This document shows positions 45,482 through 54,351 of a stretch of DNA of 64,000 bases, one piece after another. Positions within the stretch are counted from its first letter, which is position 1. Each line of letters begins with the position of its first letter. The stretch is from Flavobacteriales bacterium (GTDB taxonomy: Bacteria; Bacteroidota; Bacteroidia; Flavobacteriales_F; PHOS-HE28), in the NCBI GenBank assembly GCA_016710685.1, contig JADJVC010000014.1, positions 1 through 64,000 on the forward strand. Reading direction: 5' to 3'. The position numbers and the translations under genes are program-made. The notes beneath the pieces were generated by a model. That model was not told the DNA's origin. It ran no database searches and was given only the letters and a program-made list of their open reading frames with translations.

Positions 45482-46737
45482 GCGCGCCGAACGACATTGT
45501 AATGCGCGCTGAAGGCGTTGGGAAACGCTACCGCTTGGGCGTTACCGATAGGAGGCAGTTCATTGACGAATTCAAGGCGTTCACTTATAAGCTGCGTGGC
45601 AAGGCGGACCCCACACGATCCCTGGACGCGATGGGCAGCCAGCGCATCGGCGAGGACTTCTGGGCCCTGCGCGATGTCTCTTTCGAAGTACGGCACGGAG
45701 AAGTGCTGGGCATCATCGGCCGCAACGGCGCGGGAAAGAGCACCCTGCTTAAACTGCTCTCGCGCATCACCCAGCCAACGGAGGGCGTGATCTCCATGCG
45801 TGGCAAGGTCTCCAGCCTTCTGGAAGTGGGCACCGGATTCCATCCCGAGCTAAGTGGTCGGGACAACATCTACCTGAACGGGGCCATTCTTGGCATGCGC
45901 AAAACCGAGGTGGATGCTAAGTTGAACGACATCATATCCTTTAGTGGCATCGAGCACCACATTGATACGCCCGTGAAGCGCTACAGCAGCGGCATGCGCG
46001 TGCGCTTGGGCTTTGCCGTGGCCGCACACTTGGAACCCGAAGTGCTCATCGTGGACGAAGTGCTTTCCGTGGGCGATGCCGACTTCCAGCGCAAGAGTAT
46101 GGGCAAGATGAAGGACAGCGCGAACAGTGGCCGCACCGTGCTCTTTGTAAGCCATAACATGACCGCGATGCGTTCGCTTTGCTCGCGCGTGATATGGCTG
46201 GAGAACGGCAGGGTGCGAATGCAGGGCCCCACTGAGGAGGTCGTGGCGGCTTATCTTGGAAACAATTCAAGCAGTGCGACCGAAAAAACTTGGGGAGAAG
46301 AGGATGCACCCGGGAGTGAGGTAGGCAGATTACGGCATGTCCGGGTTGCGCCCGCATCCGGTGGCGAACTGTTCCTTTGGGAAGATGCCATCGACGTGGA
46401 GATCACTTTCGAGAAGTTAGTGGATGAACCTGTATACTTGGTGATCTGGGTGTACAACAGTGACAACATGGAGATCGTCAACACTAATATACGAGAATCC
46501 TTGAGCGAGGCCGATACGCTGATATCGGGTACGCATGTGGCGGTCTGTCAATTCCCTTCCCATCTCTTCAATTCCGGCGACCTCATCCTCAGTATTGGTA
46601 TGGCCCACAATGGCCGCATGAGCTTCAAGCTTGACAACGTCGTTTCATTCACGGTGGTGGAGCCGCCACGAACAGGCACTTGGCATGGTCGTAGACAAGG
46701 CATGCTCCAGCTTCAATTGCCATGGAAGGTGCGCTGA
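45478..46737 (+). CDS. wzt: Polysaccharide ABC transporter ATPase with C-terminal glycan-binding domain (Wzt type)
   Basis: 419 residues. The ATPase has Walker A GRNGAGKST (about 81-89), the signature YSSGMRVRLGFAVA, Walker B VLIVDEVLSVGD and the H-loop LFVSHNMTAM. From about 265 an extra domain begins (LRHVRVAPASGGELFLWEDAIDVEITFEKL) and runs to the end with a b-sandwich pattern. This is the carbohydrate-recognition domain of Wzt proteins that bind the capped end of their own O-polysaccharide, so this exporter is selective for a specifically terminated chain. A methyl cap is plausible because a methyltransferase gene follows. Confidence 0.94.
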   Translation: MSAPNDIVMRAEGVGKRYRLGVTDRRQFIDEFKAFTYKLRGKADPTRSLDAMGSQRIGEDFWALRDVSFEVRHGEVLGIIGRNGAGKSTLLKLLSRITQPTEGVISMRGKVSSLLEVGTGFHPELSGRDNIYLNGAILGMRKTEVDAKLNDIISFSGIEHHIDTPVKRYSSGMRVRLGFAVAAHLEPEVLIVDEVLSVGDADFQRKSMGKMKDSANSGRTVLFVSHNMTAMRSLCSRVIWLENGRVRMQGPTEEVVAAYLGNNSSSATEKTWGEEDAPGSEVGRLRHVRVAPASGGELFLWEDAIDVEITFEKLVDEPVYLVIWVYNSDNMEIVNTNIRESLSEADTLISGTHVAVCQFPSHLFNSGDLILSIGMAHNGRMSFKLDNVVSFTVVEPPRTGTWHGRRQGMLQLQLPWKVR

Positions 46738-46870
46738 CCTTTTTTCGGAATGTATGACCCGTAAAAACGAGGATGCCCGGCCTTTACTGTCGGCTTGCAC
46801 CATTCCGGCACTTGAATGCCTTCGCCAAGGATCAAATGATCATTCCATCAACTCATCCCGCTCTGGATCC

Positions 46871-47646
46871 ATGAAAGCCCTTAAACGCATCCTTCGCTCC
46901 CTCTTTCACCCGTTGGCAACGCGCTTCGGCTACCAACGTATTGCGACCGGACCAGGGACTTCCGGAGCCGCGCATGAGCACCACAAGGATACTTTGCTAC
47001 GCACGTTCTACTCCGTATTGCGGAATGCGGGCTTTGAGCCGAAGCACATTGTGGATGTGGGAGCCAACCATGGCTCATGGACACGGGTCGCATTGACCAT
47101 GTTCCCGCAAGCACAATTCACAATGCTGGAACCGCAAGCTTGGTTGCAACCCAGCTTTCAGGACCTGTTGGACAGCAACCCGTTGATCCGCTACTTTCCG
47201 ATCGGGGCAGGTAAAAATAATGGGACGTTTTTGCTCACTATCGCAAAGCGGGATGACAGCAGTACGTTTCGATTGACAACCGAAGAGGCTGAAACCAGTG
47301 GCTTGGTGCAGAAAGAGATCCCGGTGGAGACGCTGAACGCATTGGTCGCGACCAATGCCTTGCCGATCCCGGATATGGTGAAGATCGATGCAGAAGGAAT
47401 GGACCTTGAAGTGCTCGAAGGAGCAAGCGATTTTTTTGGAATTACTGAAGTGTTCCTGGTGGAAGCTGGCATTAACAACAAGTCTTTCCGGAACACTGCA
47501 TTGGTATCCGTTACATGGATGGGAAGGGATACCGTTTGTTCGACTTGACCGATTTGAACAGGCCTTGGAGCAGTAAGGTGCTCTGGTTGGTGGAAATGGC
47601 CTTCGTGCGAAAAGGTGGAAAACTGGATTCCATAGTTTGGAACTAG
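46871..47646 (+). CDS. FkbM-family methyltransferase (one frameshift in this sequence)
   Basis: With one base restored, 258 residues. The S-adenosylmethionine site is seen as HIVDVGANHGSWTRVAL, then FTMLEPQ, and PDMVKIDAEGMDLEVLEGASDFF, the usual FkbM core. At about 47512-47515 one base is missing. The frame then continues as MDGKGYRLFDLTDLNRPW ... WLVEMAFVRKGGKLDSIVWN to the stop at 47646, whereas the uncorrected frame stops at 47548. The protein probably methylates a sugar hydroxyl of the exported glycan. The start ATG 46871 (MKALKRILRSLFHPL) follows a 133-base gap with no signals noted; ATG 46754 is an alternative in frame. Confidence 0.85.
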
Positions 47647-47670
47647 AGCTAGTTTGCAAGCCATTATACT

Positions 47671-48759
47671 ATGAGCAAAGTATCGAATGCTCCCCTTTAC
47701 GTTACCCGCACCTTCCTGCCCCCCCGGGAAGAATACCTTCATTGGCTGGACAAGGCCTATGCCAGTCACAACCTCACTAACAACGGCCCCATCCACCGGG
47801 AGTTGGAGGAAACCCTGCGCGCTCGTTTCGACGTGCCACATCTCCGTTTAATGTCAAATGGCACTCTGGCCTTACAACTCGCTATTCGCGCTTTGGGGGT
47901 AAAAGGCCAAGTGATCACCACGCCCTTCAGCTATGTGGCCACAACCAGCGCGATTCTCTGGGAAGGTTGCGAACCCGTTTTCGTGGACATCGACCCCACG
48001 ACCTGCTGCATCGACCCGAACTTGATCGAAGCGGCCATTACCCCCGACACTACCGCAATCCTGGCCACCCATGTCTATGGGTTCCCTTGTGATGTGGAAG
48101 CTATCGGCCTCATCGCAAAAAAGCACGGCTTGAAGGTGATCTACGATGCCGCCCACGCCTTTGATGTGGAATACAAGGGCAAGAGCATACTTTCCTACGG
48201 CGATGCCAGCATTCTCAGCTTCCATGCGACCAAGTTGTTCCATACTGTGGAAGGAGGTGCTGTGGTCCTTCATGATGCGGAAGCGGATAAAAAATTGTGC
48301 CTGCTGCGCAGCTTCGGCCACATCTATGATGAGCACTTCTGCTTGGGCATCAACGCCAAGATGAGCGAAGTACATGCCGCGATGGGCATGGCGGTCCTCC
48401 CGCATGTGGAGCAGATCATCATGCAGCGAAAGAAGTCGGCCAAGCTTTATGATCACATGCTGGAGGACAAAGTTGAAAGGCCCACCGCTCCTGAAGGAAC
48501 TGCGCTGAACTATGGATACTATCCCATTCTGCTTGGATCAGGTCAAGCGCGTGAGCAGGTCATGACGGCACTTGCCACGGAAGGCATCTTTGCCAGGCGG
48601 TATTTCTTCCCTTCCTTGGATTCCTTGCCCTACATTTCGTCCCCTGCTTGTCAAATCAGCCGTTCCATAAGCGACCGTGTGATCTGTCTACCTCTCTATA
48701 GCGAACTTGCTGATGAGGAGGTGGCGCTTATTGCGAGGATCGTCGTTTCCGCCTTGTGA
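47671..48759 (+). CDS. DegT/DnrJ/EryC1/StrS-family sugar aminotransferase
   Basis: 362 residues, PLP enzyme. Lys188 in SFHATKLFHTVEGGAVV is the PLP-binding lysine, and Asp159 in VIYDAAHAFDV pairs with the pyridine nitrogen. TTPFSYVATTSAILWEGCEPVFVDI and RSFGHIYDEHFCLGINAKMSEVHAAMG are family hallmarks. It aminates a keto-sugar nucleotide to give an amino-deoxy sugar such as a 3- or 4-amino-hexose. It starts 24 bases after the methyltransferase. The NeuD-like acyltransferase that follows would N-acylate the amino group. Confidence 0.94.
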   Translation: MSKVSNAPLYVTRTFLPPREEYLHWLDKAYASHNLTNNGPIHRELEETLRARFDVPHLRLMSNGTLALQLAIRALGVKGQVITTPFSYVATTSAILWEGCEPVFVDIDPTTCCIDPNLIEAAITPDTTAILATHVYGFPCDVEAIGLIAKKHGLKVIYDAAHAFDVEYKGKSILSYGDASILSFHATKLFHTVEGGAVVLHDAEADKKLCLLRSFGHIYDEHFCLGINAKMSEVHAAMGMAVLPHVEQIIMQRKKSAKLYDHMLEDKVERPTAPEGTALNYGYYPILLGSGQAREQVMTALATEGIFARRYFFPSLDSLPYISSPACQISRSISDRVICLPLYSELADEEVALIARIVVSAL

Positions 48760-48780
48760 AACCGCCCCATATTCTTTCCC

Positions 48781-49437
48781 ATGATGGAACTTCGCAAAAA
48801 GATCTGCATTTTCGGGACAGGCGGATTTGGTAGGGAAGTGCTGGGATGCATAGCTGATGTGCTTTCTGGCACTGAAGGAGAATTAGAGGAATCTGCCTGC
48901 TTCATGGTGGATGATGAGTTCCATGATGGCGAGAAAGTTATGGGGTCGATGTGATCCCGAGGTCGCATTGATCCGCAACTGTTTGATATTGTGGTAGCCG
49001 TGGGAGATCCACACTTGCGCAGAGCCATCGTCGATCTTTTACCACCTAAGACGACCTTCGCCACGATCATCCACCCGAGTGCGATCCTTTCAACATCCGT
49101 CAAGGTGGGGGAAGGCAGTATTATTACCGCAGGGGTCATCCTAACATGCAACATCGTGATCGGCCGACATGCTCATCTGAACCTTCAAACAACTATAGGG
49201 CACGACTGTGTGATCGGTGACTACTTTACGTCCGCTCCAGCGGTGAACATAAGCGGAACCTGCAGGTTCGGGGACTGCGTTTATTTTGGGACCAACGCCG
49301 CGGTGAGGGAAGGTGTTACTATCTGCAACGATGTTACTATTGGAATGGGTGGAATTGTGTTAAAGGATATTTGTATGGCTGGGGTTTACATTGGGAACCC
49401 GGTTCGAAAGCTTGAAGTAGGACATAAATTATCCTAA
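48781..49437 (+). CDS. NeuD/PglD-like sugar O/N-acyltransferase (two frame disruptions in this sequence)
   Basis: With three missing bases restored, 219 residues. The N-terminal nucleotide-like domain reads KKICIFGTGGFGREVLGCI ... FMVDDEFHDGEK. The C-terminal left-handed b-helix (hexapeptide repeats) runs IIHPSAILSTSVKVGEGSII, VIGRHAHLNLQTTIGHDCVIGDYF, GTCRFGDCVYFGTNAAVREGV and CNDVTIGMGGIVLKDI. The frame breaks at about 48942 (one G short in GGGG) and at about 48970 (two bases short after CAT). Between them it reads VDVIPRSH, and the original frame returns downstream. Errors or a decayed gene are both possible, but the intact remainder favours errors. It probably acylates the amino sugar made by the preceding enzyme. 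Confidence 0.8.
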
Positions 49438-49527
49438 TCAGGTCATTGCGATTGGCGAGCAATTTATAATTCGGAGTATTATAGGGAGTTATTTCCAGAT
49501 TCCCTAAACAAAAATTAAATCGTTTCC

Positions 49528-50055
49528 ATGTCTGTAATTCAGGAGATTGATGCGACCGATGATCAAGCCCCGGTCTTGGTATCCGTATGTATGATTGCAT
49601 ATAGGCATGGACAGTTCATCGCCGATGCTATTGACGGAGTGCTGGCCCAAAACCTGAAGGGGAGGATAGAACTGCTCGTAAGTGACGATGTCAGCCCTGA
49701 CGATACGCGCGAGATATGCAGGAGATATCAGTCCCAAAATCCTGACCGTATCAGATTGCTTTTGCCGGAAAGTAACCTCGGTATGATGCCGAATTTCCTT
49801 CAAACTTTGAGTAAATGTAAAGGTCGTTATATCGCCCTCTGTGATGGTGACGATTATTGGACAGACCCTCGTAAGCTGCAAAAACAAGTTGATTTTCTGG
49901 AAGCCAACCCCGACCATGCGTTGTGTTTCCATAAAGCTCAAATTCTGGTGAACGGCACTTTGACAGAGGACCATATTGCCGAACCGCGATTCGCAGCGTT
50001 GGGTAGGTCATCCGTTGATATCCTGGACCTCGGTTGGCTCTCCTCGAAGCAATAG
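49528..50055 (+). CDS. Glycosyltransferase family 2, C-terminally truncated
   Basis: 175 residues; relatives of this kind usually exceed 280. The GT-A N-terminal domain is intact: VLVSVCMIAYRHGQFIADAIDGVLAQ, IELLVSDDVSPDDTREIC and the metal-binding ALCDGDDYWTDPRKLQKQVDFLE. After FHKAQILVNGTLTEDHIAEPRF the protein reads SSVDILDLGWLSSKQ and stops, with the acceptor half missing. The stop is 24 bases before the rpsU -33 element. So either a deletion or recombination fused the end of the island to the rpsU promoter region, or the assembly skipped sequence here. Activity is doubtful. Confidence 0.82.
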   Translation: MSVIQEIDATDDQAPVLVSVCMIAYRHGQFIADAIDGVLAQNLKGRIELLVSDDVSPDDTREICRRYQSQNPDRIRLLLPESNLGMMPNFLQTLSKCKGRYIALCDGDDYWTDPRKLQKQVDFLEANPDHALCFHKAQILVNGTLTEDHIAEPRFAALGRSSVDILDLGWLSSKQ

Positions 50056-50078
50056 TGTAGCCTTGGAACAGGTATGTG

Positions 50079-50108
50079 TTGCAGCATTCCCGAATAACAT
50101 TATCTTTG
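50079..50108 (+). promoter_or_regulatory. Promoter of rpsU
   Basis: TTG (50079-50081), a 19-base spacer and TATCTTTG (50101-50108) form an exact Bacteroidota promoter. It is followed by CCGCCCC and lies 24 bases before the rpsU ATG. Confidence 0.8.
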
Positions 50109-50132
50109 CCGCCCCATTCAGAAAAAAGGACC

Positions 50133-50324
50133 ATGCTGATCATCCCCGTGAAGGAAGGCGAACCCATCGACAAGGCGCTTAAGAAGTTCAAGAAGAAGTT
50201 CGAGCGCACGGGCACTTTGCGCGCATTGCGCAAGCGCCAGGCTTTCAGTAAGCCGTCAGTGAAGCGCCGGATCGAAGTGATCCGCGCCACCTACAAGCAG
50301 GCCACCTACGGCGGCGAACAGTAG
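50133..50324 (+). CDS. rpsU: 30S ribosomal protein bS21
   Basis: 63 residues, MLIIPVKEGEPIDKALKKFKKKFERTGTLRALRKRQ ... RRIEVIRATYKQ, a typical Bacteroidota bS21 with its strongly basic helical tail. It helps mRNA binding on the 30S platform and in this phylum takes part in masking the anti-Shine-Dalgarno. The ATG at 50133 is preceded by AAAAAAGGA. It has its own consensus promoter upstream and, downstream, a perfect palindrome and a terminator. Confidence 0.97.
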   Translation: MLIIPVKEGEPIDKALKKFKKKFERTGTLRALRKRQAFSKPSVKRRIEVIRATYKQATYGGEQ

Positions 50325-50340
50325 GGGCGTACGAGCCCAA

Positions 50341-50374
50341 CATGTATGGGCGATGCATGCATCGCCCATACATG
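50341..50374. repeat. 34-bp perfect palindrome after rpsU
   Basis: Each strand reads the same across all 34 bases, with core GGGCGATGCATGCATCGCCC. It starts 17 bases after the rpsU stop. Imperfect relatives follow the stops of pyrF (30239-30258) and rplJ (about 56776-56790). Confidence 0.9.
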
Positions 50375-50416
50375 GGCAGCACGGACCCATTGCCACCTGT
50401 AAACAACAAACTTTGT

Positions 50417-50453
50417 AAGGCGAAAAGGACCGACCGGTCCTTTCGCCTTTTTT
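50417..50453 (+). terminator. Terminator between rpsU and xerC
   Basis: A long stem, AAGGCGAAAAGGACC against GGTCCTTTCGCCTT with one bulged base, followed by a T run. It separates rpsU from the recombinase gene, which starts 28 bases later. Confidence 0.88.
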
Positions 50454-50480
50454 GCGGTGAGATGGTATTACCTTTCGGAC

Positions 50481-51389
50481 ATGGCCTTGGACCGTTTCAT
50501 TGACCACCTCGCGCACGAGAAGCGCGCCAGCCCCCACACCGTGGCGGCCTACCGGCGGGACCTGTTGCAGTTCACCGCATTCCTTACAGGGGCCTGTGGC
50601 CTTTCGGGATTGGAGGAAGCCACGCCCAAAGCCGTGCGCACCTGGATGATGCAACTGATGGAAGCCGGTATCGGCCCGCGTTCCGTGGCCCGAAAAGTGA
50701 GCAGCTTGCGCGCCTACTACCGCTTCGCCCGTAAAATGGGCTTGGTGCAAGCGGACCCCACCGCACTGGCCGAACCGCCCAAAGCGCCCAAGCGCCTGCC
50801 TGAATTTGTGGCCGAACGCGAAATGGCCACCTTGTTGGACGGTATGGAATGGCCCGATGGATTTACCGGCGCGCGTGATCGCTTGTTGCTGGAGCTGCTT
50901 TATGGCACCGGGATGCGTTTGGCCGAGCTCACCGGCCTAAAGCCTGCGGACCTGGATGGGCGGCGCGGCACGTTGCGCGTGGTGGGCAAGCGGAACAAGG
51001 AGCGTATTATTCCGCTGGCAGCGCCGCTCGTAGCGCTGTTGCAGGACTATTTGACCCTGCGTGCCGCGCTGCCCGCGCCGCCCGCGCAGGGAAGCGCCCT
51101 GCTGGTAAGGCCCGATGGGAAACCTTTGCCGAGGCGCACCGTTCAATCCATCGTGAAACGTTACCTTAGTGCTGTGACAACCCAGGCCAAACGAAGTCCC
51201 CACGTACTGCGGCATACGTATGCCACGCATTTGCTGGAGCACGGCGCGGACCTCAATGCCGTAAAGGAATTGCTGGGCCATGCCAGCTTGGCGGCCACCC
51301 AGGTGTACACGCACAATACCGTTGAAAAGCTCAAACGGGCCCACAGCCAAGCGCACCCGCGCGGAGGTGGTGTCCCGGTCAAACCTTAA
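50481..51389 (+). CDS. xerC: Site-specific tyrosine recombinase, XerC/XerD type
   Basis: 302 residues. Catalytic residues are all seen: Arg146 (GTGMRLAEL), the b-hairpin Lys in VGKRNKERIIPL, His241 and Arg244 (SPHVLRHTYATHLLEHGADL), the second His in LLGHASL, and the nucleophile Tyr276 (TQVYTHN). The N-terminal SAM-like domain carries FIDHLAHEKRASPHTVAAYRRDL. Length, lack of extra domains and the fixed context with rpsU, hpf and tuf mark it as the chromosomal Xer that resolves dimers at dif, not a phage integrase, despite the tRNA genes downstream. XerC versus XerD cannot be decided by eye. The next gene is 15 bases away. Confidence 0.92.
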   Translation: MALDRFIDHLAHEKRASPHTVAAYRRDLLQFTAFLTGACGLSGLEEATPKAVRTWMMQLMEAGIGPRSVARKVSSLRAYYRFARKMGLVQADPTALAEPPKAPKRLPEFVAEREMATLLDGMEWPDGFTGARDRLLLELLYGTGMRLAELTGLKPADLDGRRGTLRVVGKRNKERIIPLAAPLVALLQDYLTLRAALPAPPAQGSALLVRPDGKPLPRRTVQSIVKRYLSAVTTQAKRSPHVLRHTYATHLLEHGADLNAVKELLGHASLAATQVYTHNTVEKLKRAHSQAHPRGGGVPVKP

Positions 51390-51404
51390 AAAAACGTACC
51401 AACC

Positions 51405-51710
51405 ATGAACGTCATCGTGCAATCCATCCATTTCGACGCCGACTCCAAACTGGTGAATTTCATCACCGAAAAGGTGAACAAGTTGACCGTTTTTCATGAC
51501 CGCATTATTTCCAGCGAAGTGACCCTGCGGGTGGGCAGCGACAGTGAGCGGCCGGATAACAAGCATGTGGAGATCCGCCTTGCCGTGCCCGGCAACGACC
51601 TGTTCGCCAAGCGCAAGGCTTCGAGCTTTGAAGAGGCTGCGGTGCTCACCGTGGACGCACTGCGTAACCAAGTGGAGCGCGAAAAGACCAAGGCGCGGGA
51701 AGTGCGATAA
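51405..51710 (+). CDS. hpf: Ribosome hibernation/translation inhibitor, HPF/RaiA (short form)
   Basis: 101 residues, MNVIVQSIHFDADSKLVNFITEKVNKL followed by the b-a-b fold through VEIRLAVPGNDLFAKRKASSFEEAAVLTVDALRNQVER. It binds the 30S A/P-site region of idle ribosomes. It is the short form, without the C-terminal dimerisation domain. It lies 15 bases after xerC and is presumably co-transcribed. Confidence 0.93.
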   Translation: MNVIVQSIHFDADSKLVNFITEKVNKLTVFHDRIISSEVTLRVGSDSERPDNKHVEIRLAVPGNDLFAKRKASSFEEAAVLTVDALRNQVEREKTKAREVR

Positions 51711-52182
51711 GCGGTCTTCTACCACGCAGGTCCAATACTTTTTGGAGGCTAAGGGAACGAGGCGATCGCTTCGGGTCTTGGGACTTTTTTGTCTTCCATC
51801 GAAACAGCCGTCACGTTCCGGGAGGAATTGGAACGTGGCGTACGTGGCTGTCCCGATCGATTTTCCGATCCAGCGGTGATCCCGTTCCGTGCTTGCCATC
51901 CGAGCATCTCGCTTCCGGGAGGATGCACCAATGGTTAAATGCGGTCCGCGCAACGGCCAATTTTACAACAGTTTCAGCCTTCGGTGGAAAACAGAAAAGC
52001 CGCGCGGGTCAAGGGGTTCAGCGCGTGCAACCACCCCGGTCCGAGGTCTTCGATCGCGCACTGTCATCAAAAACTTGGCCAAATGTTTGGTGGCGTGGTG
52101 CAATTGCATACATTTGCAGGCCCAAATCGGGGGGTATCCCTTCCCGATGCGGGCGGACCGCCGTTCCTTTTTTGTTGTACAT
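51711..52182. other. Intergenic region upstream of the tRNA-tuf operon
   Basis: 472 bases without a credible gene. It contains an 8-bp hairpin with a 10-base loop (CACGTTCC 51812-51819 / GGAACGTG 51830-51837) and the tRNA operon promoter (listed separately). The sequence between 51840 and 52085 shows nothing I recognise. Confidence 0.55.
52086..52116 (+). promoter_or_regulatory. Promoter of the tRNA-tuf operon
   Basis: TTTG (52086-52089), exactly 19 bases, and TACATTTG (52109-52116) give a full match to the Bacteroidota consensus. The first tRNA begins 67 bases downstream. Confidence 0.85.
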
Positions 52183-52255
52183 GCCAATGTAGCTCAGCTG
52201 GTAGAGCAGCTGATTTGTAATCAGCCGGTCGGGGGTTCGAGTCCCTCCATTGGCT
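52183..52255 (+). tRNA. tRNA-Thr (TGT)
   Basis: 73-base cloverleaf: acceptor GCCAATG/CATTGGC, D-arm GCTCAGCTGGTAGAGC, anticodon TGT in GATTTGTAATC, T-arm GGGGGTTCGAGTCCCTC. CCA is not encoded. It is the first of four tRNAs in the thr-tyr-gly-thr-tuf order also known from E. coli. Confidence 0.97.
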
Positions 52256-52270
52256 CCGTAAGCGGACCAA

Positions 52271-52356
52271 GGGGAGATACCCAAGCGGCCAACGGGGGCA
52301 GACTGTAAATCTGCTGCTTCACAGCTTCGTAGGTTCGAATCCTGCTCTCCCCACCA
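52271..52356 (+). tRNA. tRNA-Tyr (GTA)
   Basis: Class II tRNA with a long variable arm. Acceptor GGGGAGA/TCTCCCC, anticodon GTA in GACTGTAAATC, T-loop GGTTCGAATCC. CCA is encoded at 52354-52356. Confidence 0.97.
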
Positions 52357-52413
52357 TTCAGTAACGGAGCCATTTTTCCGGAAACCCGCCACTGGCGCGG
52401 CAACCGGTTCTAA

Positions 52414-52486
52414 GCGGGAGTAGCTCAGTTGGTAGAGCATCAGCCTTCCAAGCTGAATGTCGCGGGTTCGAATCTCGTCTCCCGCT
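52414..52486 (+). tRNA. tRNA-Gly (TCC)
   Basis: 73 bases: acceptor GCGGGAG/CTCCCGC, anticodon TCC in GCCTTCCAAGC, T-arm GCGGGTTCGAATCTCGT. No encoded CCA. Confidence 0.97.
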
Positions 52487-52538
52487 CTACCCCCGGCCCT
52501 GCTTCCAAGGGTCCGGATTTTTTTAGAAGACCACAAAG

Positions 52539-52613
<75 letters not shown>

Positions 52614-52722
52614 CAGCGAAGCGAACGGAACAGTCCTGCAAGGGACGGCATGTACAAGAGAAGGGAAGAGCACCGAAGCGAACGAACGAACAACACCAAA
52701 CGACCTCAATCACTTACAGGAA

Positions 52723-53909
<1,187 letters not shown>

Positions 53910-53933
53910 GCAACAAGACAAAAGATGCGACGG

Positions 53934-53963
53934 GGCCGTCCGCCGAAGGGTGGACGGCCTTTG
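53934..53963 (+). terminator. Hairpin after tuf (weak terminator or attenuator)
   Basis: An 8-bp stem GGCCGTCC/GGACGGCC with a 10-base loop is followed only by CTTTG. It probably limits rather than stops transcription into tRNA-Trp and secE. Confidence 0.5.
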
Positions 53964-53996
53964 CCGCCGAAAGGAACAACGGGAATGCAGGAGCGA

Positions 53997-54069
53997 ACGG
54001 GAGTAGCTCAATTGGTAGAGCGACGGTCTCCAAAACCGTAGGCTGCGGGTTCGATTCCTGCCTCCCGTG
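53997..54069 (+). tRNA. tRNA-Trp (CCA)
   Basis: 73 bases: acceptor ACGGGAG/CTCCCGT, D-arm GCTCAATTGGTAGAGC, anticodon CCA in GTCTCCAAAAC, T-arm GCGGGTTCGATTCCTGC, discriminator G. No CCA end is encoded. It lies between tuf and secE, its usual place. Confidence 0.97.
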
Positions 54070-54120
54070 CAACGAGACAAGACGCGAGAACTCGCAACTC
54101 AAACAAAAAGACGAAACACA

Positions 54121-54351
54121 GTGGCAGGCTTCAAGACATACGTCAGCGAGAGCTACAACGAACTGGTCCACAAGGTGAGCTGGCCCACATGGAAGGAGCT
54201 GCAGAGCAGCGCCATCGTGGTGTTGATCTCCGCCTTGATCATTTCAATGATCGTGTTCCTCATGGACTTCATCTTCGGTGTCCACAACATGAGCGCAAGC
54301 AGTGCTTGGCACGGGCTTCTGGGCTACATCTACAAATTCCTTGGACAGTAA
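54121..54351 (+). CDS. secE: Preprotein translocase subunit SecE
   Basis: 76 residues from a GTG start at 54121. It stabilises the SecYEG channel. Seen: an amphipathic helix (FKTYVSESYNELVHKVSWPTWKELQ) with the conserved VSWPTW turn, then a single membrane helix (SSAIVVLISALIISMIVFLMDFIFG). I reject the ATG at 54067 because it lies inside tRNA-Trp. The stop overlaps the nusG start by one base (TAATG). Confidence 0.95.
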   Translation: MAGFKTYVSESYNELVHKVSWPTWKELQSSAIVVLISALIISMIVFLMDFIFGVHNMSASSAWHGLLGYIYKFLGQ

